DNA of 5,525 nt, taken from contig JAFLEG010000352.1 of assembly GCA_017302195.1 (NCBI GenBank), positions 1 to 5,525 of the forward strand. The letters are read 5' to 3'. The translations under genes and the position numbers were made by a program. The notes beneath the pieces were generated by a model. It was not told the DNA's origin and searched no databases. It saw only the letters and a program-made list of their open reading frames with translations. The DNA is from Verrucomicrobiota bacterium. GTDB taxonomy: Bacteria; Verrucomicrobiota; Verrucomicrobiia; Limisphaerales; UBA9464. Shown piece after piece: positions 1 to 5,525 of this stretch (positions are counted from its first letter, which is position 1; each line of letters begins with the position of its first letter).

Positions 1-875
1 AAGAACACCAGGACGGGAAGGAAGAGCACCGTCCCGAGGAACGGGATGGCCAGCAGGCAGCCCAGCATGCAGCAGGTCACCACGATGCCGACGATCAATG
101 CCACGACCACACCGATCCACACGACCAGCTTGAAGATCAGATAGAGCGCGAAGCCGCCAGGATTGCTCCCCAAAAGCCCGAGGAACAGCCGCCAGCCCGT
201 GCGGCACGACGCGGTGTGCCGCGCCATGATCGGCACCACGAAGTCGGTGGTCAGAATGGAGACCACGGAAAACACCGTCATCAGAAGCCCCAGGGTCACG
301 GCGGCCAGGACGGCCACAACCCCCGCCAGCGCCGCGCCGTCCCCGGAACCCAGCCAGCGGATACCGGCGATCAGACCGGTTCCGACGATCGGCAATGCCG
401 CCGCCAGTGCGGTGAATGCCAGCAGCAGCCGGAAGAAAAACAGATGGTTGCCATGGGCCGCGTAGGTGCGCCATGGGGCGATCACTTCGGCGCCACCCGT
501 GGTGACATTGTGAAGGAACAGGAACCGCCCGCGGCTGCTCAACCAGAGGATCAGCAGCGACAGCACCAACAGGACCACGACCCCGCAGGCCACCAGCGGA
601 ACCAACCACATCCAGTTCGCGGCGAGCCAGTCCTGGATGTCGAGCCGCATCGAATCCCAGTCCATGCGGCGGAGGTCGTCCCGGCCGCCCTGGAAATTGC
701 CTCCACCACCGGTACCCCAGGATTCCCCGAGTCCGGCCAGCCAGGCGGTGAATCCGATCACCAGCCACCGGGTGAGATCGAAGGGGCGGAACAGCAGGGT
801 GCGCATGTGCTCCCAGGCCCGTCCCGCCGGGGCCACCACGTCCACACGCGCCGTCGCCGGGTGCATGGGCGTCAT
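1..875 (-). CDS. Polytopic membrane protein of unknown function (C-terminus cut off by window edge)
   Basis: I translated this frame by hand: it is open for 291 codons from the ATG at 875 to the left edge, so the gene is partial at its 3' end. The protein begins with a short cytosolic-looking segment, then a hydrophobic stretch at about residues 36-50, a polar glycine-rich loop (about 51-85, with GTGGGGN), and strong membrane segments at about 88-112, 146-172, 181-207, 241-266 and 268-291. A conserved-looking soluble segment between membrane spans (about 114-145) contains RGRFLFLHNV and APWRTYAAHGN. Another, DFVVPIMARH at 211-220, precedes a WRLFLGLL segment. Cysteines 268, 269 and 273 lie in the last visible span. 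The arrangement resembles uncharacterised membrane proteins I associate with Planctomycetes and Verrucomicrobia; no enzyme motif is visible and I assign no function. The start overlaps the protease stop in ATGA, which supports ATG 875 over ATG 866 or 806 and suggests translational coupling in one transcript. Confidence 0.
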   Translation of the reverse strand, partial: MTPMHPATARVDVVAPAGRAWEHMRTLLFRPFDLTRWLVIGFTAWLAGLGESWGTGGGGNFQGGRDDLRRMDWDSMRLDIQDWLAANWMWLVPLVACGVVVLLVLSLLILWLSSRGRFLFLHNVTTGGAEVIAPWRTYAAHGNHLFFFRLLLAFTALAAALPIVGTGLIAGIRWLGSGDGAALAGVVAVLAAVTLGLLMTVFSVVSILTTDFVVPIMARHTASCRTGWRLFLGLLGSNPGGFALYLIFKLVVWIGVVVALIVGIVVTCCMLGCLLAIPFLGTVLFLPVLVF

Positions 876-3433
876 TCGGACCGCGCGGAAAATCCCTTGC
901 GGGGCGGACTGAGCTTCAGCAGGTCGAGGACGATGCGTTCGGTTTCCCGGAGTTGCGGATCGTTGGCCGGCCCCTTCTCCGGTTCATCCTCGTCGGCATC
1001 GTCCTCCGAGAGTCCGACCCGGGCCTCGGGCGTCAGCTCCCCGGCGGCGTCCGCGGCGGCCACCTCGTCCTTGGCCAGATCCTCCTCCGCCTTGTGGATG
1101 GCGCTCACCACCTGATTGGTCATGGGGGCCGGGAGTCCGGGGAGGTCCACATTCTTCAGCGTGATCTCCCAGGTGGTGGGCAGGTGCTCCTTCCGGGCGG
1201 CCAGCTCCTTCTTCCGGGCTTCCATCCGGGCCTTGTTCTCGGCGATTTCCCGGCGACGCTCGGCCTCGTTCAGTGACACCGACTTCTCCGCCTGCACCTT
1301 CTTGAATCGTTCGATGTCCTGCCGGACGTAGTCAAAGTCCCGGTCGGCGGCGACACGGTCCGAGGAGCGCTTGGACAGTTCGGGGAGGATCGGTGTGACG
1401 CGGTTCAGCCGTTGGAACTGCGCCGGGGAGATGGTGTCCCAGGCCAGGGCATTCTCCAGGGACGATTCCCCGACATCCATGTAGCTGACGACGCTGGGCA
1501 GGATGATGTCCGGAACCACGCCCTTGAGTTGGGTGCTGGCGCCGCTGGGGCGGTAGAACTTGCGGATGGTCACCTTGGCGGCGCCCGGGTTCTCGACGGT
1601 CCGTCCCAGGAACATCCCCAGTTCCTGCACGGTCTGCACGGTGCCCTTTCCGTGCGAGGCATTGTCCCCGACGATCACGGCGCGGTCATGGTCCTGCAGG
1701 GCGCCGGACAGGATCTCGCTGGCGCTGGCGCTGAAGCGGCTGGTGAGCACGGCCAACGGACCGTCATAGAGCGGCACCTCCTCCTGGGATTCATCCACCT
1801 GCTTGCTGCCGTCGTAATTCCGAACCTGCACCACCGGACCGGCCTTGATGAACAGGCCGGTCAGGTTGATGGCCTCCTCCAGCGAGCCGCCGCCATTGCG
1901 GCGCAGGTCCAGGACGATGCCCTCGGCGCCCTCGGCGATGAGCTTGCGCAGGAGCTTTTTCACGTCGCCCGTGGTTGTCGTGCCGGAGCCGCGGCGTCCG
2001 GCCACGGGGAAGTTGGCGTAGAACGAGGGCAGATCAATCACGCCCACCCGGTTGGTGCGTCCCTCGTAGGTGAGCTCCACGAGGCGGGCCTTGGCCTGGG
2101 AGTCCTCCAGTTTCACCTCATCGCGGACCAGGGAGATGATCTTGCGCACCGACGGATCGGCGCCGCTGGGAATCACCAGCAGCCGCACCCGCGTGCCCTT
2201 GGGTCCGCGGATCTGGGCGACGACCTTGCTGAGCTTTTCACCCTGGACGTCCACAAACTCGGTGTCCCCTTGGGCGACGCCGATGATCTTGTCCTCCACC
2301 TTGATCTGCTTGCTCTTTTCGGCGGGAGCTCCGGCCACCAGGGACTTGATCACCGTGTAGCCATCCTCGCTCATCAGGGTCGCTCCGATGCCGAAGAGCG
2401 CCAGGTTCATGCTGATGGAGAACTGTTCCAGTTCCCGCGGTCCGAGATAATCGGTGTGCGGGTCATAGGCGTGTCCCAGGGCACTCAACCAGAACTGCAG
2501 CACCTCGTCAGATTCAATCTGCTTCAGGTTGCGCAGCGAGCTGTCGTAGCGGCGGGTGAGCTTCTTGACGATTTCCGCATGCTGGTCGTCGTCGAGGCGC
2601 CCCTCCAGTTCGCGCAGCACCTGGTCCACCGGGGACAACACCGGCGCATCGGGCGTTCCGCCCCCCACCACGACCGGCTTGGCGGCCGCCGCCGCGGCAT
2701 TCGCGGCATCGAGACGGGTGCGGGCGAACTCCACCAGATTCGACGCCTTCTCGGGGCTGAACCGGTTGGTCAGGTGCCGGGTCAGGGCGTCCCAGGTGGC
2801 GCCGGAGAGATGTTGGCGGAACTTCGCCAGCAGGTCCTTCCGTTCCCCGGCCCCCAGCTTCTCGGCCAGGTATTCGGACCGCAGGCGGTCGCGCCACAGG
2901 GCTTCGGCGGCGGCAAGATCCGCGGGGTGGGCGGCGTCCTTGCGGTCGAGTTGGTAGGATTCGTTGCCGTCGAACGCGAACTGGTTGGTCCGGAGCTGCT
3001 CCATGACCAGCGCGTACGACTGGTCGAAGCGCTTCAGGAAGCGGTTGAAGATGCGGTAGGCGGACGAGGAGTTGCCCAACTGAAGGATCAGCTCGTCCAA
3101 CTGGGTCTTGATCGGGGCAAACTCCTCCAGGTCCGACTGCAGGAAATAGAGCCGCTGGGGATCCAGAACCTCCAGATAGCGGTCGAAAAACCGGGCCGAG
3201 ATCTCGTCATCGAACTTGTGCCGGGAGTAATGGCTGCGCTCCAGCAGCATCGCGAAGGTCTTGGCGATGTCCCCGTCGGTGGCCAGGGGGGACAGGACCA
3301 GCGCGTTGGTGTACCTGGACGAGATCAGGAGGGGCTCGGAGGCGGCGGGCGCGGTGATCGGTACCGCCGGAGATTCCGCCGCCCGAAGCATCAGGACGGA
3401 CCACAGCCCCAAGACCAGCCATCGGAACTTCAT
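872..3433 (-). CDS. prc: Tail-specific (carboxy-terminal processing) protease, Prc/CtpA type, S41 family
   Basis: This is a periplasmic serine protease that trims or degrades proteins from their C-termini; in E. coli, Prc acts on envelope proteins and on peptidoglycan hydrolases. The ATG at 3433 gives 853 residues and puts a signal peptide at the N-terminus (MKFRWLVLGLWSVLMLRAA, cut probably near residue 18-19). A TTG at 3496 would add 21 residues that spoil the signal peptide, so I reject it. Domains: N-terminal helical Prc domain about 50-325 (SRHKFD, FFDRYLEVLDPQR, DPHTDYLGPRELEQF), PDZ about 341-422 (LFGIGATL, AGAPAEKS), S41 core about 461-650, and C-terminal Prc extension about 665-850 with a charged coiled coil at 723-749. 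The catalytic Ser-Lys dyad is visible: Ser570 in FSASASEI and Lys596 in GKGTVQ, with Asp581 matching E. coli Asp441. There is one extra residue between Ser and Lys relative to E. coli Prc. At 853 residues it is longer than E. coli Prc (682). The excess includes an alanine/glycine-rich stretch at about 243-265 and an acidic stretch at about 810-820. It is first in a pair with the downstream membrane protein gene. Confidence 0.96.
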   Translation of the reverse strand: MKFRWLVLGLWSVLMLRAAESPAVPITAPAASEPLLISSRYTNALVLSPLATDGDIAKTFAMLLERSHYSRHKFDDEISARFFDRYLEVLDPQRLYFLQSDLEEFAPIKTQLDELILQLGNSSSAYRIFNRFLKRFDQSYALVMEQLRTNQFAFDGNESYQLDRKDAAHPADLAAAEALWRDRLRSEYLAEKLGAGERKDLLAKFRQHLSGATWDALTRHLTNRFSPEKASNLVEFARTRLDAANAAAAAAKPVVVGGGTPDAPVLSPVDQVLRELEGRLDDDQHAEIVKKLTRRYDSSLRNLKQIESDEVLQFWLSALGHAYDPHTDYLGPRELEQFSISMNLALFGIGATLMSEDGYTVIKSLVAGAPAEKSKQIKVEDKIIGVAQGDTEFVDVQGEKLSKVVAQIRGPKGTRVRLLVIPSGADPSVRKIISLVRDEVKLEDSQAKARLVELTYEGRTNRVGVIDLPSFYANFPVAGRRGSGTTTTGDVKKLLRKLIAEGAEGIVLDLRRNGGGSLEEAINLTGLFIKAGPVVQVRNYDGSKQVDESQEEVPLYDGPLAVLTSRFSASASEILSGALQDHDRAVIVGDNASHGKGTVQTVQELGMFLGRTVENPGAAKVTIRKFYRPSGASTQLKGVVPDIILPSVVSYMDVGESSLENALAWDTISPAQFQRLNRVTPILPELSKRSSDRVAADRDFDYVRQDIERFKKVQAEKSVSLNEAERRREIAENKARMEARKKELAARKEHLPTTWEITLKNVDLPGLPAPMTNQVVSAIHKAEEDLAKDEVAAADAAGELTPEARVGLSEDDADEDEPEKGPANDPQLRETERIVLDLLKLSPPRKGFSARSE

Positions 3434-3497
3434 GCCCGGGCAATATGCCGGGGATGTCCGGCGACGCCAGCCGGGAAGTGACCGGTGCTTTTCCAAG

Positions 3498-3527
3498 TTT
3501 ACGACACCACGCCTGCCCGGCTAGGAT
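3498..3527 (+). promoter_or_regulatory. Weak sigma70-like promoter candidate for the channel gene
   Basis: TTTACG at 3498-3503 and TAGGAT at 3522-3527 each match four of six bases of the -35 and -10 consensus, with an 18-base spacer. A start site near 3534 would leave a leader of about 48 bases before the ATG at 3582. The match is modest and consensus elements in this phylum are poorly known to me, so this is only the best candidate in the divergent region. I found no convincing promoter for the protease on the other strand. Confidence 0.2.
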
Positions 3528-3546
3528 CCGATGATCCCGCTCAGGC
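3511..3546. repeat. Nested small inverted repeats in the divergent intergenic region
   Basis: GGATC at 3524-3528 and GATCC at 3533-3537 form a perfect five-base dyad around CGAT. GCCTG at 3511-3515 and CAGGC at 3542-3546 form an outer five-base dyad around it, off-centre by four bases. The element lies between the divergent protease and channel genes, where an operator or a structured 5' leader could sit. Five-base arms are short and can occur by chance in G+C-rich DNA. Confidence 0.25.
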
Positions 3547-3581
3547 TGGGTTTCTTCCCCACTTAAATCCCCCCGCTCCCC

Positions 3582-4214
3582 ATGAACAAGTACCTCGTCG
3601 AGTTTATCGGCACCTTTTTCCTCGTCTTCGCCATCGGCGGCTCGGTGATTGACCCGGGCGCCGGAGTCATGGCGCCTGTGGCCATCGGCGCGACCCTGAT
3701 GGTCATGATCTACGCCGGCGGCCACATTTCGGGGGGACATTTCAATCCGGCGGTCACGCTCGGGGTCTGGCTGCGGGGCAAGTGCGCGTCCGCAGATGTC
3801 CCGGGCTACATGGCCGCGCAGGTGGTGGGCGCCGTGCTGGCGGCCGTGCTGGCGCTGAATCTGAAGGGGAATCCCAATCTCACCGCCAAGGAGCTCGCCG
3901 TGGGGCCGGCGCTGGTGGCAGAGTTCTTCGGCACCTTTGCCCTGGTCTGGGTGGTGCTGAACGTGGCCACCGCCAAGGGCACGGCCGGCAATTCGAACTA
4001 CGGCCTGGCGATCGGATTCACGGTCACCGCGATGGCCTACGCCGTGGGCAATGTCTCCGGCGGCGCCTTCAATCCGGCCGTCGCCATCGGGGCCACCATC
4101 ATGCACCTGATCAACGGATCGCAGGTGTGGGCGCACCTGGTGGCCGACTTTGCCGGCGGGGCCGCGGCGCTGACCTACAAGGCGCTGGCCCCGGCCGACA
4201 CTGCCGCAGCCTGA
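3582..4214 (+). CDS. MIP-family channel (aquaporin-like) lacking the selectivity-filter arginine
   Basis: This is an inner-membrane channel of the aquaporin/glycerol facilitator superfamily, 210 residues, shorter than the 230-280 usual for the family. Helix 1 has MNKYLVEFIGTFFLVF, a typical start with the buried Glu7. The two half-repeats each carry an NPA box: N55-P56-A57 in SGGHFNPAVTLG and N164-P165-A166 in SGGAFNPAVAIG. Helix 4 starts with the repeat-two glutamate (ALVAEFFGTFALVW, Glu114). Counting from the NPA boxes against E. coli AqpZ and GlpF, the aromatic/arginine filter positions are Ile35, Ala152, Gly161 and Val167. The near-universal arginine after the second NPA is therefore valine and the filter is wide and apolar. 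The substrate cannot be given: water, glycerol, a gas or another small neutral solute are all possible. The gene is monocistronic by layout, divergent from the protease and convergent with the FtsZ gene. The leader just before ATG 3582 is pyrimidine-rich with no Shine-Dalgarno sequence. Confidence 0.95.
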   Translation: MNKYLVEFIGTFFLVFAIGGSVIDPGAGVMAPVAIGATLMVMIYAGGHISGGHFNPAVTLGVWLRGKCASADVPGYMAAQVVGAVLAAVLALNLKGNPNLTAKELAVGPALVAEFFGTFALVWVVLNVATAKGTAGNSNYGLAIGFTVTAMAYAVGNVSGGAFNPAVAIGATIMHLINGSQVWAHLVADFAGGAAALTYKALAPADTAAA

Positions 4215-4223
4215 GGCTGCGGT
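4203..4223. terminator. Stem-loop at convergent gene junction, possible bidirectional terminator
   Basis: CCGCAGCC at 4204-4211 and GGCTGCGG at 4215-4222 pair perfectly over eight bases. The three-base loop at 4212-4214 is TGA, the stop codon of the channel gene. Only 14 bases separate the two converging reading frames, so this is the only space for termination in either direction. No T-run follows on either strand, so it is not a classic intrinsic terminator. Either it acts as a strong G+C stem without a U-tract or it mainly protects the 3' ends. Confidence 0.5.
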
Positions 4224-4228
4224 CGGGA

Positions 4229-5518
4229 TCAGTTGAACTTCACCCCGCGGCGGGCGTAGGTGGGTTCGTCAAGGTTCTCCCCGCCGCGCAGCGTGGGCTC
4301 GACGCCTTCAAAGCGGCCGGGCCGGCGGGGGGTGAAATCAAACTGCTGCTGCAGGGATCGGTGCGGCGGGCGGCTCTTTCCGGGGTGGGTTCCCCGGCGT
4401 CCCTCCGTCAGCGGTGTCCGGGCGATCCGCACCGATCCGGACGTCTCCGCCGGGGTGGCCGAGTCTTCGAACACCAGTTCCCGGCGCTCACCCAATTCCG
4501 TTCCGCCGGCGGCGCCCGCGGCCGCGGACTCCGGTCGTGACGAGGCGGAGACCTCCGGCGGGGCCACCACCATCAGCACCGAAAGGCGTCCTGCGAGGGA
4601 GCCTTGGGTCACCGCGCCCAGGATGACCTGTGCCTGCGGTGCCGCGGCCTGGGCCAGGCGCTCCAGGGATTCCAGTTCCTCCAGCGTCAAATCGGGCCCG
4701 CCCGACACCTGGAGCACCAATGCCGCGGCATTTGCCAGGAGGCCGCGCGCGGTGAGGAAGGGATGCTGAAGCAGTTGTGTCCAGACCGCCGTGAGCCGGT
4801 CCGGACCCTCCGCCTCCGCCGCGGCGGCGCCACCCTCGCCGCGGCGTCCGCGCAGCACCCGGGCCAGGTCGGCGATGCCCAGCGGAATCAGGAAGGGACC
4901 CCGGAGCATGCGCACCAGTCCGGTGGCGATGCCCAGGAGGAAGCCGTCGGCGCAGCCGAGCAGTTCGTCCGCACGCGAGGTGGCTGACGTCGCGCAGAGC
5001 ACGGCCTGATGCGGGATGGGGATCACCAGGTCCGCCACGCTGCGCAGGGCTTCGAGTCCCTGCTGGGCATTGGTCCGGCGCAGGCGTCCCTCGAAGTCAA
5101 AGGGCATGGCCACCAGCGCGACGACCAGCACACCCCGGTCCCGGGCCAGGCGCGCCGCCACCGGCGCCACGCCGGAGCCGGTGCCGCCCCCCATGCCGGC
5201 CAGCAGCAGGAGGAAGCCCGAGGCCGGAACCGATTCCTGCAGCCGGGCGTGATCCCGTTCGGCCAGGTTGGCGGCCTGGATGGCATCGCCGCCGCAGCCG
5301 AGTCCGCGCTGGACCGAAGCGCCCAGAAGCTCCGCCGGCAGCCCCTCGAGCCGCTGCAGCGCCGCGGCATCGGTGTCCAGGGCCCATGCCGGCACCCCGG
5401 GTTCCAGCCGCGAGAGCCGGTGGGCCAGGCGCCCGCCCGCCCCACCGAGGCCGAGGATGCGCAGCCCCGCCGGCAGGCCGGCGGGGGTGGGGGATGCAGA
5501 CGCGTCGGGTGGATTCAT
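4229..5518 (-). CDS. ftsZ: Divergent FtsZ (tubulin-like cell division GTPase)
   Basis: This is a cytosolic FtsZ-family protein of 429 residues; FtsZ polymerises with GTP into the division ring. Seen in order: T1 loop GLGGAGG (23-29), LDTDAAAL (47-54, compare NTDAQAL), GLGCGGDAI (72-80), tubulin signature GMGGGTGSG (108-116), and FEGRLRRTNAQQGLEAL (142-158) with Glu143 and Arg147 at the E. coli Glu138 and Arg142 positions. A variable linker (about 325-395) leads to a C-terminal peptide, LDEPTYARRG (416-425), like the FtsA/ZipA-binding peptide of other FtsZs. Odd points: the IPND motif reads IPHQ (168-171), the helix H7 Asn-Asp pair reads Asp-Gly (191-192), and the T7 loop NVDFAD reads PLGIAD (212-217), keeping only the last aspartate. 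The ATG at 5518 sits 17 residues before the domain, but only seven upstream bases are visible, so an earlier start cannot be excluded. It may be the sole FtsZ of this organism or a paralogue. Upstream genes outside the window would decide. Confidence 0.92.
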   Translation of the reverse strand: MNPPDASASPTPAGLPAGLRILGLGGAGGRLAHRLSRLEPGVPAWALDTDAAALQRLEGLPAELLGASVQRGLGCGGDAIQAANLAERDHARLQESVPASGFLLLLAGMGGGTGSGVAPVAARLARDRGVLVVALVAMPFDFEGRLRRTNAQQGLEALRSVADLVIPIPHQAVLCATSATSRADELLGCADGFLLGIATGLVRMLRGPFLIPLGIADLARVLRGRRGEGGAAAAEAEGPDRLTAVWTQLLQHPFLTARGLLANAAALVLQVSGGPDLTLEELESLERLAQAAAPQAQVILGAVTQGSLAGRLSVLMVVAPPEVSASSRPESAAAGAAGGTELGERRELVFEDSATPAETSGSVRIARTPLTEGRRGTHPGKSRPPHRSLQQQFDFTPRRPGRFEGVEPTLRGGENLDEPTYARRGVKFN

Positions 5519-5525
5519 GGCGGGT

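Noticed and set aside
216..1115. A 299-codon open frame on the plus strand over the membrane protein gene
   Set aside because: Its product is low-complexity, rich in His, Gln, Pro, Arg and Ser, and it spans the junction of two well-supported minus-strand genes. The minus-strand frame gives clear membrane spans and an ATGA-coupled start.
1412..3481. A 689-codon open frame on the plus strand, antisense to the protease gene
   Set aside because: Its translation is rich in Gly, His, Gln and Val with no recognisable domain, and it lies fully opposite a gene with a complete catalytic site. High G+C content makes such antisense frames common.
3434..3496. TTG start at 3496 adding 21 residues to the protease
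   Set aside because: The ATG at 3433 begins directly with a normal signal peptide (Lys-Phe-Arg then a hydrophobic core). The extra residues are arginine-rich and would bury it.
3563..3568. TTAAAT as a -10 element just before the channel start
   Set aside because: No matching -35 lies 16-18 bases upstream, and the transcript would have only about seven leader bases.
3207..4136. A 309-codon minus-strand open frame crossing the intergenic region
   Set aside because: It overlaps the protease in another frame and lies opposite the channel gene. Its product is rich in His, Arg, Gly and Asp with no domain.
4229..5518. Reading the FtsZ-like gene as bacterial tubulin (BtubA/B) or as the FtsZ-like paralogue families
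   Set aside because: The FtsZ-specific FEGRxRR region, the overall length and the FtsZ-type C-terminal peptide fit FtsZ better. Bacterial tubulins have a different C-terminal helical domain.
1..5525. A hidden mobile element, CRISPR array, tRNA or defence system
   Set aside because: I found no long direct or terminal repeats, spaced repeats, tRNA-like cloverleaf, transposase or integrase motifs. Composition appears uniform and the genes are densely packed housekeeping-type genes.

Overview
The window is high-G+C bacterial chromosomal DNA holding four protein genes, almost end to end. I see no mobile elements, CRISPR arrays or RNA genes. The gene types point to a Gram-negative bacterium, most likely of the PVC group and probably Verrucomicrobiota. 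The reasons are a long Prc-type tail-specific protease with a signal peptide, a glycine-rich polytopic membrane protein of a kind I associate with Planctomycetes and Verrucomicrobia, a divergent FtsZ, and the absence of Shine-Dalgarno sequences. This placement is inference from protein character, not from a marker gene.

Layout: (1) 1-875, minus strand, a polytopic membrane protein of unknown function whose C-terminus runs off the left edge. (2) 872-3433, minus strand, a periplasmic Prc/CtpA-type S41 processing protease. Its stop overlaps the start of gene 1 in an ATGA, so the two form a translationally coupled pair. (3) 3434-3581, a divergent intergenic region with small dyads and at best weak promoter-like elements. 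(4) 3582-4214, plus strand, a short MIP-family (aquaporin) channel with both NPA boxes but without the selectivity-filter arginine. (5) 4203-4223, a perfect stem-loop at the convergent gene junction whose three-base loop is the channel's stop codon. (6) 4229-5518, minus strand, an FtsZ homologue with an intact GGGTGSG box and a recognisable C-terminal peptide. Its T7 catalytic loop and guanine-contact positions are degenerate.

Functionally, the protease and membrane protein look like an envelope maintenance pair. The channel is a separate single-gene unit, and the FtsZ gene may be the last gene of a division cluster lying to the right of the window. No defence or mobile system is visible. The most unusual signals are the residue substitutions in the FtsZ and in the channel, both of which affect positions normally needed for function.
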